A stretch of 64,000 nucleotides of DNA from G038396625 sp038396625 (GCA_038396625.1 CP121688.1:3534001-3598000); one strand, 5' to 3'. Positions 33,401 through 42,278 are shown, numbered from the stretch's first letter. The notes: generated by a model from the letters alone, not told the origin. A program made the numbers and translations.

Positions 33401-34704
33401 TAGAATTCCCCCGTTATATTTGTCATACGATCTGCAAAAAAAAGATTGGGATAAAGAGAAAATAAAGAGATTTGATGGTGATCCACCCCACGTGACATAG
33501 ATTGCTTGTGTAGGGTTAAATCCTTCTTTATTTCTTCTGCATCCATGAAATGACCTCCATGATATTTTCCTCTGCAAGTGATAAAGAATCTTGCCCTTTT
33601 CAGAACCACACCTAGTTTTTTTAAATTCTCATATTGTAAAGCGTGAAAACGTCTAGCTGCTATAATTCTTTTGGCTGATTTCACCCCAATTCCTGGTACC
33701 CTTAGAAGTTGGAAGTAATCAGCCCGATTGATTTCCAATGGAAACATATGTAGATTTCTAAGGGCCCAATCAGATTTAGGATCTAGCTCTAAATCAAAAT
33801 TAGGTTTTTGCACATCTAATAATTCGTTGGCATGATAGCCATAAAATCTTAAGAGCCAATCCGCTTGATAAAGTCTATTTTCCCTGATTAGTGGAGGAGA
33901 ATTAATTCTAGACAAATGAGGGTGATTGGATACAGGAATATATGCAGAATAATAAACTCGTTTTAAATCCATTTTTTTATACAATCCTTCAGAAAGCTTT
34001 AGAATACTTAAATCATTATCTTGGGTGGCACCTACGATCAGTTGTGTTGTTTGCCCTGCTGGAACAAATTTATGGGATGATTTGAATTTCTTTTTTTCTT
34101 CTTTTGTTTGTATAATTTTTGACTGAATGAATCCCATAGGCTTTATAATGGCTTCTTTCTTCTTTTGCGGCGCTAATAACCTCAACCCCTGATCCGATGG
34201 AAGCTCTATATTCACACTCATTCGATCCACATAGGTACCTGCTTTTTCAATAATCCTTGAATCTGCTCCAGGGATCGCCTTCAAATGGATATAGCCATGA
34301 AAATTTTCTTCTTCCCTAAGTTTTTGAACCGTTTTCAGCAGTAATTCCATAGTGTAATTAGGACTTTTATGTACTGCAGCACTTAGAAATAGTCCCTCTA
34401 TATAGTTTCTTTTATAAAAATTCATGGTTAAATTTACAATTTCATTAGGGCTAAAGACTGCCCGTGGTATATCATTAGAAGCTCTATTCACACAATAGGC
34501 ACAATCATAGATGCAGTAATTGGTCATTAAAACCTTAAACAAGGAAATACACCGACCATCATCAGACCAGCTGTGACAAATACCACTATAACTTGCATTT
34601 CCTAGGCCACCCTTTTTATTTCGTCTATTACTTCCGCTTGAAGAACAGGAAACATCATATTTGGCAGCATCCGTTAAAATTTTTAGTTTTTCTAAAATAT
34701 CCAT
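33400..34704 (-). CDS. Putative DNA modification/repair radical SAM protein (TIGR03916)
   Basis: A 434-residue radical SAM protein. The cluster motif is CIYDCAYC (CxxxCxxC) near residue 75, followed by a TIM-barrel region. A C-terminal helix-hairpin-helix DNA-binding motif, LLRVPGIGVKSAKRIIAARR, lies near residue 345. N-terminal landmarks are LKILTDAAKYDVSCSSSG and GICHSWSDDGRC. I recognise the rSAM family found beside TIGR03915 or UDG-like genes. The ATG at 34704 has GAGGTG. A perfect LexA-type box sits 11-24 nt upstream, which makes an SOS-controlled DNA repair role likely. The reaction is unknown. Confidence 0.88.
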   Translation of the reverse strand: MDILEKLKILTDAAKYDVSCSSSGSNRRNKKGGLGNASYSGICHSWSDDGRCISLFKVLMTNYCIYDCAYCVNRASNDIPRAVFSPNEIVNLTMNFYKRNYIEGLFLSAAVHKSPNYTMELLLKTVQKLREEENFHGYIHLKAIPGADSRIIEKAGTYVDRMSVNIELPSDQGLRLLAPQKKKEAIIKPMGFIQSKIIQTKEEKKKFKSSHKFVPAGQTTQLIVGATQDNDLSILKLSEGLYKKMDLKRVYYSAYIPVSNHPHLSRINSPPLIRENRLYQADWLLRFYGYHANELLDVQKPNFDLELDPKSDWALRNLHMFPLEINRADYFQLLRVPGIGVKSAKRIIAARRFHALQYENLKKLGVVLKRARFFITCRGKYHGGHFMDAEEIKKDLTLHKQSMSRGVDHHQISLFSLYPNLFFADRMTNITGEF

Positions 34705-34714
34705 CAAATCACCT

Positions 34715-34728
34715 CGAACGTATGTTTG
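34715..34728. promoter_or_regulatory. LexA (SOS) box upstream of the radical SAM pair
   Basis: CGAACGTATGTTTG fits the Gram-positive SOS consensus CGAAC-RNRY-GTTYG at every position. It lies just downstream of the -10 box (34737-34742), where a bound LexA dimer would block transcription of the two repair genes. Confidence 0.8.
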
Positions 34729-34736
34729 GTAATTTA

Positions 34737-34764
34737 ATTTTATCATATCTTCCACATTTTTCAA
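34737..34764 (-). promoter_or_regulatory. Promoter of the radical SAM repair pair
   Basis: On the minus strand TTGAAA (complement of 34759-34764), 16 nt, TAAAAT (complement of 34737-34742). The predicted transcription start falls at the edge of the LexA box. Confidence 0.6.
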
Positions 34765-34773
34765 GGGAATATT

Positions 34774-34820
34774 AAAAACCATCTCAAATTTTATATTTTG
34801 AATGGCTTGAGATGGTTTTT
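34774..34820 (-). terminator. Terminator of the SARP-family regulator gene
   Basis: A 14-bp perfect stem (AAAAACCATCTCAA 34774-34787, TTGAGATGGTTTTT 34807-34820), 19-nt loop, with a T-run on the minus strand, 25 nt past the stop. Confidence 0.85.
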
Positions 34821-34844
34821 ATACCTTTTATATGATTTTCTATT

Positions 34845-37800
34845 TTATTGGATACATTGGCATACTTCACTATACAGATCTTTTAGGTTTTCAAGGACTT
34901 TTTTTTCATAACAACTTTTTATGGTTGCTAACTGTTGAAGTGCCTCATTATAATAATCATTGAATGTGCCATCTACATAGACAGAAAAAATTTTATCTAA
35001 TTTTTTATCTTTATCCATTTTCATTCGAATTTCTGCCTTTATTCTATTTAGGATTCCTGCTTCATAGGGATTCTTTATTTTATTACAAGTTCTTTCTGCC
35101 CTTTTCAAACTCTTTAAGGCTTTTGTATACTGATGACGATTAATATATATGAGAGTTAAGTATCCTTCAGCAATAGGGCGGTTCCAGCAATCTTCATATT
35201 TGTTATATATCACAAGGCTCTCTTCTAGGTATTTCTGCGCCAAATCATAATTGCCTTGACCAAAGGCTGATTGACCTGCTTTTGCTTTAAAGCGGGCAAG
35301 CCCTTCACCCAAGTGATTTTCCTCACAAGTCTTTGTCGCCTTCTCAAAAAATCCAATGGCTTGGGTAAAGTCGCAATGCTGTCTTTTTAACTCTCCTAAA
35401 TAATAATAACTTGTTGCTAATTCAATATAGTCAATGGGTCCTTTATCATGTAGTCCTTTTAAAAGCTTTGTAGAATGAACCAGTACCTTCTTTGCTTGTT
35501 TAAAGTCCCCATCCATCATTTTGTATAAACCTTGGTATCGGATAAACAAATACTGTTCTTTTTCATAAGGATGGTTTTTTAACAGGGCTAGTCCTTTATC
35601 AACATAGGTTTTAATCATTTCTTTGTCATAAATTTGAATGCCATAAAAAATCATGATTTTATGGCCTTTAATAATATATTCAAAGTAGTCTTGTTCAATC
35701 GCTTGTTTGAGCATCTTTTTAATGTGCTTAATGCCCTTCGTGTATTCCCCCTCTAGTACAGCATATCTTCCCTGCATATATAGATAAATGATTTCTAATT
35801 TTTTTATTTCTTCGTAGGTATCATTGGTAGGTTTAATTGTATTTAACATTTTTTTAATCTGAGCAAAATATCCTAATACCTCTTTTTTGGATAAGTAAGA
35901 AGTAAAGGCTCTATAAGAAGCCGTATAACTGTCTGCATAATAACATTCATGATTTAAATATAACATATAATTTAGATAAAGTACTGTATATTTCAGTTCT
36001 AATAATATGTTCTCTGAATGTTTAAAGTGATAGATAAGTTTTGAATAAATAATATGGTTGTATTGATGCCGACCGTATGCTTCTTTCAATAAAAGTCCTA
36101 CCTTATTGTGTAAAATATTTCTTTTCCATGTGGGCTGTTCATAATATAAAAACTCTCTCAACTTTTGATGGGTAATTTTTATAAAAAGGTTTCCTGACAC
36201 AGATCTCTCAACAATTAAATCTTGATTTTTTAATTCATCAATAAGGTCTAGTATTTCTAACTCATCCTTTTTCGTCATCTTTTTTAGCATCTCAAAACTT
36301 ACTTCATCGTAAAATATGGAAATTATATTGAGTAGTTTTTGCCCTTCATTAGATAAACCTAAAAGTCTACATTTGAGGGCATTTTGAATCTTTGTACGTG
36401 CAAGCATCCCACTATTATTTTCTATAATATTTATGCATATTTGATTTAAGAAAAATGCATTCCCCTCAGACTCGTGAAATATGGTATCATAATTGCAATC
36501 CGTCAATTCGTATCCCTTCAAAACTTCTTTGGCATACATAATCGTCTCTTCTCTAGTAAATCTAAAAAGTTCTATTTCATAAGACGGGGTATATTTGTTC
36601 AGTAAGGTTACAAAATCATCTACAGCTTTATGATTAATATTTCTACAAGTTCCTATAAAATAAATATTTTTTGTTTCTTTTAATAGATATAAAAGCAATT
36701 TTGCACTTTCCTTATCAATCCACTGAATATCTTCAAAAACCAAAATAATTTTTTGAGATTCCGTTAATTGACCAATAAGATAAATCAATTCTTGTTTTGC
36801 ATTTTCATAGCTAATTTCCTTAACACTTGTAAATTGTTTTTTTCCATGTACATCTGCCTGTGTAATCAACTCTGGAAAAAGACTAGCCAGGGTATTTCTT
36901 GTGAAATCGCTTATTTGAATTTCACTGGTATCCAGTATATCAATGATGTTTAAAGCAATATTGTGCCAGGGTTTTAAATAGAAGGTCTCTTCCTCTTGGT
37001 AACAATAGGTTGTAAGCATATGCACTTGATCCGCATCCACTTGCCTTAAAAATTCTTGGCACAAATGACTTTTTCCTACTCCCGCTTCACCATAAATAAT
37101 GATTGGATCTACAGAGTGATCTTTCAAAAATAGTGCATATTGGGTTTGCAAATATAATAATTCCTCTTTTCTTCCGAAAAAAAATTTTTTATCCTTTTCT
37201 ACATGATGATTTCTTTTATATCGGTTTTCCAACATAATTTCATTTAATAGAGCTTTGGTTTCTGGGTCTGGACTTGTTCCAAGCTCCTCATTTAATACTT
37301 CTACCAATTGATTATATAGTTCTATAGATTTATTATATGCCCCTGTATAAAAATATGTCTTCATCAAAAGTCGATAGGCTCTCTCATCAAATTGATCATT
37401 CGCAATGATTGTTTTACAGTCTTTTTCAATTAATTTATACCTATTTTTTTTTATATTCTCTTCAATGCGTCTATACAGTTTATAAGTATACAATTCTTTA
37501 TATTTCAATCTTTCCTCATCAATCCAATTTTCAAATTCTAATGCTTGCTTGACATAAAAGTTTTTAAGAAATTCATCTGTATAAAAATTAACACTGTCTT
37601 TATCATCTTCCATGAATTGCTCTATATCTACCCATATTTCAATGTCTGGATTTAAATATAAAGATGAACCCTTCGACATAATCACTTTATTTCTTCCTAA
37701 GTCATTCCTTAGGTAATGAAGGGTAATCCTTAGATTTCTTTTTGCATCTTGATCATTTTTATCTCCCCATAAAAGGGCTGCCACTTCATTCTTCCTACAT

Positions 37801-37916
37801 ACTTTCTTAACAGTTAAGTAATAAAAAAGTGCTTCTGCTTTTTTTAATGAAAATTTTATTTCCTCATTCCCTATTGCTATTTTAGGAGTCCCTAATACCT
37901 TTACATAGATCTGCAT
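34845..37916 (-). CDS. Large SARP/BTAD transcription regulator with AAA ATPase and TPR repeats
   Basis: A 1023-residue regulator. Residues 1-95 form an OmpR-type winged helix (VLGTPKIAIGNEEI, EVAALLWGD, RNLRITLHYLRNDL); 100-240 a bacterial transcriptional activation domain; 250-560 an AAA_16 ATPase with FFGRKEELLYL, Walker A YGEAGVGKSHL and Walker B ILVFEDIQWIDK; 640-1000 TPR-like repeats. The architecture matches AfsR/SARP or MalT-like signal-integrating activators. It is divergent from a micro-ORF, an M20 hydrolase and a YfcC transporter, its likely targets. The start is uncertain: ATG 37916, with a TTG at 37955 in frame. The promoter has an extended -10. Confidence 0.88.
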   Translation of the reverse strand: MQIYVKVLGTPKIAIGNEEIKFSLKKAEALFYYLTVKKVCRKNEVAALLWGDKNDQDAKRNLRITLHYLRNDLGRNKVIMSKGSSLYLNPDIEIWVDIEQFMEDDKDSVNFYTDEFLKNFYVKQALEFENWIDEERLKYKELYTYKLYRRIEENIKKNRYKLIEKDCKTIIANDQFDERAYRLLMKTYFYTGAYNKSIELYNQLVEVLNEELGTSPDPETKALLNEIMLENRYKRNHHVEKDKKFFFGRKEELLYLQTQYALFLKDHSVDPIIIYGEAGVGKSHLCQEFLRQVDADQVHMLTTYCYQEEETFYLKPWHNIALNIIDILDTSEIQISDFTRNTLASLFPELITQADVHGKKQFTSVKEISYENAKQELIYLIGQLTESQKIILVFEDIQWIDKESAKLLLYLLKETKNIYFIGTCRNINHKAVDDFVTLLNKYTPSYEIELFRFTREETIMYAKEVLKGYELTDCNYDTIFHESEGNAFFLNQICINIIENNSGMLARTKIQNALKCRLLGLSNEGQKLLNIISIFYDEVSFEMLKKMTKKDELEILDLIDELKNQDLIVERSVSGNLFIKITHQKLREFLYYEQPTWKRNILHNKVGLLLKEAYGRHQYNHIIYSKLIYHFKHSENILLELKYTVLYLNYMLYLNHECYYADSYTASYRAFTSYLSKKEVLGYFAQIKKMLNTIKPTNDTYEEIKKLEIIYLYMQGRYAVLEGEYTKGIKHIKKMLKQAIEQDYFEYIIKGHKIMIFYGIQIYDKEMIKTYVDKGLALLKNHPYEKEQYLFIRYQGLYKMMDGDFKQAKKVLVHSTKLLKGLHDKGPIDYIELATSYYYLGELKRQHCDFTQAIGFFEKATKTCEENHLGEGLARFKAKAGQSAFGQGNYDLAQKYLEESLVIYNKYEDCWNRPIAEGYLTLIYINRHQYTKALKSLKRAERTCNKIKNPYEAGILNRIKAEIRMKMDKDKKLDKIFSVYVDGTFNDYYNEALQQLATIKSCYEKKVLENLKDLYSEVCQCIQ

Positions 37917-37993
37917 GAAAACAACCACACCCTTTTCATCATTGTCTCGCATCAAAAATTTGAATATTGCAGAAAAATAAAAAGTTTACACTC

Positions 37994-37999
37994 ATTATA
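37994..37999 (-). promoter_or_regulatory. Extended -10 promoter of the SARP-family regulator
   Basis: On the minus strand TTTGCTATAAT: a consensus TATAAT (complement of 37994-37999) preceded by TGC, an extended -10. No good -35 box is visible. The leader would be about 70 nt. Confidence 0.55.
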
Positions 38000-38119
38000 G
38001 CAAATTTCGACAAGACAAATACACCTTTATTCATAAAAGTTCTTGTAAATTTATATTGTTTTTTAAATTTCAAAAAACATGAAAATTAACGTTTTTTTAA
38101 CATCATCATTTATATACTG

Positions 38120-38148
38120 TTGATAACATCTAACATGCGATGTATAAA
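38120..38148 (+). promoter_or_regulatory. Promoter of the micro-ORF, M20 and YfcC genes
   Basis: TTGATA (38120-38125), 17 nt, TATAAA (38143-38148). Transcription would start near 38155, about 50 nt before the micro-ORF. Confidence 0.55.
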
Positions 38149-38205
38149 ACCGATTCTAACAATATGTACATCCCATGAACAGTAAAAATTCTTAAGGAGG
38201 GGGCA

Positions 38206-38271
38206 ATTAAAAAAGTAAATAAATCCTGGTCATTCGTGAATGAATTTGTAGACAAAGTAGTAGCAGAATAA
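38206..38271 (+). CDS. Possible 21-residue peptide with AUU start
   Basis: A very strong ribosome site (AAGGAGGGGG, 38194-38203) has no annotated gene behind it. At ideal spacing an ATT begins a 22-codon frame ending in TAA at 38269. The peptide starts KKVNKSWSF and ends NEFVDKVVAE; it is amphipathic with a basic head and acidic tail and no secretion signal. It stands first in the M20/YfcC transcript and opposite a TPR-containing activator. It may be a small protein, a signal peptide precursor or a translated leader. An in-frame GTG (38236) is too far from the site. Unproven. Confidence 0.45.
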   Translation: MKKVNKSWSFVNEFVDKVVAE

Positions 38272-38320
38272 TTTTGATTTGAATAACTGACAGTATATAG
38301 AATCATTACGAGGTGAGTGT

Positions 38321-39487
38321 ATGCAATTAGAAAAGATTATTGAAGAAAATAAACAATATATCATTGACTTAAGAAGAGATTTCCATATGTATCCTGAGGA
38401 AAGCTGGAAGGAATTTCGAACAGAAAAAAAAATCAAGGAAGCATTAGATGCCATAGGTATCCCCTATAGATCCCTCGGAGAAGTGGGTGTATTAGGGACA
38501 ATCGAAGGGCATAAAAAAGGTAAAGTTGTTTGCCTCAGAGCAGATATTGATGCATTGTCCATAGAAGAAAAAACGGATTTGCCTTTTCGGTCAAAAAATC
38601 AGGGCGTAATGCATGCCTGTGGTCATGATGGGCATATCGCTATTTTGCTTGGTGCTGCAAAGGCACTTCATCAAATGAAAAACACCATCAAAGGTACAAT
38701 AAAGCTTTTGTTTCAACCAGCGGAAGAAGCAGAACATGTGGGTGCACCTGTTATGATTGAAAAAGGCGCACTTGAGGGTGTAGATGCCATATTTGGTCTT
38801 CACTTAATGAATAATTTAAAAACAGGAGAAATTGCCTTAGGAGAAGGTACAAGACTGGCTTCATGTGATGAATTTAAAATTGTGGTAGAGGGAAAGGGTG
38901 GTCACGGTGCTGCCCCCCATGAAGGTGTGGATGCCATGGTTGCTTCTGCTGCAATTCTCATAAATTTACAGACATTGGTTAGTAGAGAAATCAATGCCTT
39001 TGATCCAGTAGTCGTAAGCGTAGGCACTATTCAATCAGGAGATGCTGCAAATATCATAGCCAGCAAGGCAGAAATGGTTGGCACCTGTAGATGCTTCAAT
39101 CTAACTTTAAGAGAAAATTTACCGAAAAAAATCCAAAGAATTGTGGAGAATACAGCAAGAGCCTTTGGAGCAGAAGCAACTTTGTTCTACCATAAAAATA
39201 TTTCTCCTCTTCACAATGACAAAGCCTGCTATAATTTGGCTGTAAATGCTGCAACAGAAATTGTAGATTCCTCACAGATCATTGATTTTCCTAAAGAAAT
39301 GGGTGCAGATGATTTTGCTGAATATACGCTTCAAGTTCCAGGTTTGTATGCAGGAATCGGTTCTGGCGGCAAAGATCCTTCTATCGCTTATCCTGCACAT
39401 CATGAAAAATTTACAATCGACGAAGATGCTTTAGAAATCGGTACAAAGTTTTTAGCAAAATGTGCAATACATTTTCTTAAATCTTAA
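38321..39487 (+). CDS. M20 family amidohydrolase (N-acyl-amino-acid or aminobenzoyl-type)
   Basis: A 388-residue M20D amidohydrolase. Metal ligands are visible in HACGHDGHIAILLGAAKAL (landmark HACGHDGH), FQPAEEAEHVG, GLHLMNNLKTG and the C-terminal ALPGxxAxH-like PAHHEKFTIDE. The dimerisation domain has KGGHGAAPHEGVDAMV. These enzymes release an amino acid or amine from an acyl group; the true substrate is unknown. The ribosome site is GAGGTGAG. Followed by a YfcC transporter, so it probably processes an imported conjugate. Confidence 0.9.
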   Translation: MQLEKIIEENKQYIIDLRRDFHMYPEESWKEFRTEKKIKEALDAIGIPYRSLGEVGVLGTIEGHKKGKVVCLRADIDALSIEEKTDLPFRSKNQGVMHACGHDGHIAILLGAAKALHQMKNTIKGTIKLLFQPAEEAEHVGAPVMIEKGALEGVDAIFGLHLMNNLKTGEIALGEGTRLASCDEFKIVVEGKGGHGAAPHEGVDAMVASAAILINLQTLVSREINAFDPVVVSVGTIQSGDAANIIASKAEMVGTCRCFNLTLRENLPKKIQRIVENTARAFGAEATLFYHKNISPLHNDKACYNLAVNAATEIVDSSQIIDFPKEMGADDFAEYTLQVPGLYAGIGSGGKDPSIAYPAHHEKFTIDEDALEIGTKFLAKCAIHFLKS

Positions 39488-39494
39488 AAAGATT

Positions 39495-39537
39495 TACCTA
39501 GAGGAAAATCATTTTTTATTCTAGGTATGAAAAATAA
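39495..39537 (+). other. Intercistronic hairpin between M20 and YfcC genes
   Basis: TACCTAGA (39495-39502) and TCTAGGTA (39530-39537) form an 8-bp stem with a 27-nt T-rich loop. No U-tract follows, so RNA processing or partial attenuation is more likely than termination. Confidence 0.35.
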
Positions 39538-39583
39538 AACCTCACTACTCCACATTTATCAATCAAAGAAAGGATGATTACAA

Positions 39584-40999
39584 ATGGAAAATACGCATGT
39601 AAAAAAGAAAAAATTTAAATTTTCTATGCCCCACAGTTATATTGTTATTGGTTTAATTATTGTTTTTGCAATGGTAATGACCTATATTATCCCTGCAGGG
39701 CAATATGCTAGAGTGGAAGATCCTATTACTGGCAGAAGTATTGTTGATCCCAATAGCTTTCAATTTCTTGAACAATCCCCTGTCGGCATTTTTGATATGT
39801 TTAAAGCCATTATGCGTGGTATGGTGGATGCAGCGGATATTATGTTCTTCGTTTTCTTTGCCTATGGATTTGTATCGATGTTGATTCATACTGGTGCCTT
39901 TGACGCTGGACTAGGTACACTCATCAAAAAAATCAAAGGAAAAGAAAAGTTTATTATACCCGTTCTTATGTTAATATTTGGTATTATGGGTGCTTCCTTC
40001 GGTATGTATGAAGAAGCCTATGGATTTGTTCCTGTCACAATGGGAATCGCCATTGCTATGGGGTATGATGGTATGGTAGGAGCGGCAATCGTTTTCGTTG
40101 GCGTAGCAACAGGGTTTGCTGCTGCTGTGACCAACCCGTTTACCATCGGGATTGCTCAAAGTATTGCTGAAGTTCCCATGTTTTCAGGTTTTGGTTTCCG
40201 CTTGATTGTTTGGGTATGTTTCATGACTTTAATTATTTGGTACACCATGCGTTATGCAAACAAAGTAAAAAAAGATCCAGCCAAAAGTGCAGTATATGGC
40301 ATCAAATTCTCTTTCCTTTCTGATATGTCTCAGGAAGATTTGCTTAAAAAAGAATTTACAACAGCTCATAAAATAAGCTTATTATTATTTGCAGGTACTA
40401 TTGCTACCTTTGTAACAGGAACCATTAAGTTTGGCTGGTATTTAGAAGAGCTGGCAGCGATCTTTATTATCATGATGTTCGTTATAGGCCTTGTTAACAA
40501 ATATAGCTTAGGAAAAACCTGTGACGTCTTTATCGAATCCTGTAACCATGTATTATTTGGTGTTTTAATCATCGGTATTGCCCGTGCAGTACTTGTGGTA
40601 TTACAAGATGGCCATGTCATTGATACCGTTGCTTACTATATGGCATCATCCCTAACCCATTTCTCTACCTATGTCGCAGCAGAAGCTATGCTTCTTTTCC
40701 AAAACATGCTGAACTTCTTTATTCCTTCAGGAAGTGGACAAGCTGCTACTTCTATGCCAATTATGACACCATTGGCAGACCTTCTTGGAGTAAATCGACA
40801 AATTGCTGTTTTGGCATTTCACTTTGGAGATGGCTTCTCTAACCTATTCTGGCCTACACAGGTGGCAATCGAATGTGGAATCGCAGGCATTCCACTTACA
40901 CGCTGGTATAAGTATTTTGGTCCACTTTTCTTATATATGTTCTTATTACAAACATTTTTCATTATAGTGGCCGTTGCGATTAATTTTGGACCTTTTTAG
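39584..40999 (+). CDS. YfcC/DcuC-family membrane transporter
   Basis: A 471-residue membrane protein with about 12 hydrophobic segments, C4-dicarboxylate anaerobic carrier/YfcC (ArsB-NhaD superfamily) type. Landmarks: MTYIIPAGQYARVEDP, FFAYGFVSMLIHTGAFDAGLG (landmark HTGAFDAGLG), GMYEEAYGFVP and FIPSGSGQAATSMPIMTPLADLLG (landmarks PSGSGQAA and MPIMTPLAD). Such carriers often take up amino acids, peptides or dicarboxylates. Pairing with the M20 hydrolase suggests import of an N-acylated or dipeptide-like substrate. Ribosome site AAAGGATG. Confidence 0.9.
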   Translation: MENTHVKKKKFKFSMPHSYIVIGLIIVFAMVMTYIIPAGQYARVEDPITGRSIVDPNSFQFLEQSPVGIFDMFKAIMRGMVDAADIMFFVFFAYGFVSMLIHTGAFDAGLGTLIKKIKGKEKFIIPVLMLIFGIMGASFGMYEEAYGFVPVTMGIAIAMGYDGMVGAAIVFVGVATGFAAAVTNPFTIGIAQSIAEVPMFSGFGFRLIVWVCFMTLIIWYTMRYANKVKKDPAKSAVYGIKFSFLSDMSQEDLLKKEFTTAHKISLLLFAGTIATFVTGTIKFGWYLEELAAIFIIMMFVIGLVNKYSLGKTCDVFIESCNHVLFGVLIIGIARAVLVVLQDGHVIDTVAYYMASSLTHFSTYVAAEAMLLFQNMLNFFIPSGSGQAATSMPIMTPLADLLGVNRQIAVLAFHFGDGFSNLFWPTQVAIECGIAGIPLTRWYKYFGPLFLYMFLLQTFFIIVAVAINFGPF

Positions 41000-41083
41000 G
41001 AAATACTCAATAACTATAATCATATATGCTAAAACAGTTTAATATGAAAGTGCTGAAAATAACAACTAAGTCTCCTTTTATAA

Positions 41084-41125
41084 ATAAACCCCGTTTACGC
41101 TCTAATGAAAACGGGGTTTATTTTT
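41084..41125 (+). terminator. Terminator of the M20/YfcC operon
   Basis: A 13-bp perfect stem (41084-41096 with 41109-41121, ACCCCGT core), 12-nt loop, followed by TTTT. Confidence 0.88.
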
Positions 41126-41131
41126 CCATTC

Positions 41132-41248
41132 AATGATTATGTTAGTTTGGATATTCCTAAAATGATTAATATTCCTCCGGATATCCAATGTGAACTTTTA
41201 TCTGTTTTTGCAAAATTATTTATGATTGTGTTAAAATTAAGAAAATAG
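41132..41248 (+). pseudogene. Possible gene remnant upstream of siaB
   Basis: An open frame of about 38 codons with protein-like content (DYVSLDIPKMINIPPDIQ, then CELLSVFAKLFMIVLKLRK) ends at TAG 41246. It has no start codon with a ribosome site and begins right after a terminator. It may be the 3' end of a lost gene. An 8-bp inverted repeat (41147-41154, 41181-41188) lies inside. Confidence 0.25.
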
Positions 41249-41286
41249 ATAAGATTTTTCTAGAATTTTGTAGAGGAGGCGTTGAA

Positions 41287-41832
41287 ATGAATAATAATCT
41301 TATGGAAATGAAGAATATGCTTTCGAATAATGGTATTTTAATTATCTTTTCAGGTCGATTTTCTCAAGGAATTATTGAAGAACTTGGGGATGCTTTAAAA
41401 AATCATTTAGAATCTGAGGAAACTCCTAAAAATGAAATATATAACGTTTTTTCAGTATTCATTGAGCAAACTCAAAATATTAAAAACTATACATATACAA
41501 AAAAAGATTCCCCTAACTATGATAGAATGCTAAATTCTGGTGTTGTTTGTATTGGAAGATCTAACGATGGTTATTATGTATTGTCTGGAAATTTTGTTGA
41601 AAATAAAGATTTACAAAAATTAACTGACTATATTGACACCATCGCTTCACTAGACAAAACTGCTCTAAAAAAGCTTTATAAGGAACAGTTGAAAAAAGAA
41701 ATATCCCCTGATAGTTTAGGTGCAGGGTTAGGGCTCATAGATATGGCAAGAAAATCTATTTCGCCTATTTCATATTTTGTTAATAAAATTGATGATGATC
41801 TTTCATTCTTTGAACTCAAGGTTATTGTATAG
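41287..41832 (+). CDS. siaB: SiaB-family protein kinase
   Basis: A 181-residue SiaB-like (DUF6272) protein. The C-terminal GAGLGLIDMARKS resembles the G-box of GHKL ATPases, as expected for a small serine kinase that phosphorylates SiaC. N-terminal ILIIFSGRFSQGIIEELGDAL matches the family. Strong GAGGAGGCG site. It is followed by siaC after 11 nt and then a PP2C-type phosphatase. In Pseudomonas the homologous system controls a diguanylate cyclase by partner switching. Confidence 0.85.
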   Translation: MNNNLMEMKNMLSNNGILIIFSGRFSQGIIEELGDALKNHLESEETPKNEIYNVFSVFIEQTQNIKNYTYTKKDSPNYDRMLNSGVVCIGRSNDGYYVLSGNFVENKDLQKLTDYIDTIASLDKTALKKLYKEQLKKEISPDSLGAGLGLIDMARKSISPISYFVNKIDDDLSFFELKVIV

Positions 41833-41843
41833 GAGGTAGTTTT

Positions 41844-42227
41844 ATGAAAGCTTTATATATAGAAAAGACAAATAGTACACCAAAAATAGATTTTAATCCT
41901 GAAACAAGAACTTTGAGGATTGAAGGGCAATCCTACCCTGAAAATGCTTTTAAGTTTTATACACCTGTTTTAAATTGGATTGATGATTTCCTTGATAATG
42001 AAAATGGTGAAGTATTTATTGAGATAGACTTTCATCTTCCATATATTAATTCGAGTAGCACTAAGTGCATCATGATGCTGTTGGATAAATTTGAAGATTA
42101 TTTTAGTGAAGGCAAAAAAATCTCAGTTAAGTGGTACTATGATGTAGAAAATGAAATCTCTTTAGAATGTGCTGAAGAGTTTAAAGAGGATTTAACACTC
42201 CCCTTTTCTATTATTAAGATTAACTAA
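41844..42227 (+). CDS. siaC: SiaC-family regulatory phosphoprotein (DUF1987)
   Basis: A 127-residue SiaC-like protein: IDFNPETRTLRIEGQSYPENA (landmarks FNPETRTL and GQSYPENAF) and YINSSSTKCIMMLLDKFEDYF (landmark YINSSSTK). The Ser/Thr cluster at residues 70-73 is the likely counterpart of the SiaC phosphorylation site; the exact residue is inferred. Unphosphorylated SiaC binds and activates a diguanylate cyclase in the Pseudomonas system. Ribosome site ATAGGAGG. Confidence 0.9.
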   Translation: MKALYIEKTNSTPKIDFNPETRTLRIEGQSYPENAFKFYTPVLNWIDDFLDNENGEVFIEIDFHLPYINSSSTKCIMMLLDKFEDYFSEGKKISVKWYYDVENEISLECAEEFKEDLTLPFSIIKIN

Positions 42228-42278
42228 GGTCATTATATATTAAAATCATTATATCAACGTCTAATTGAGGTGTTTACA

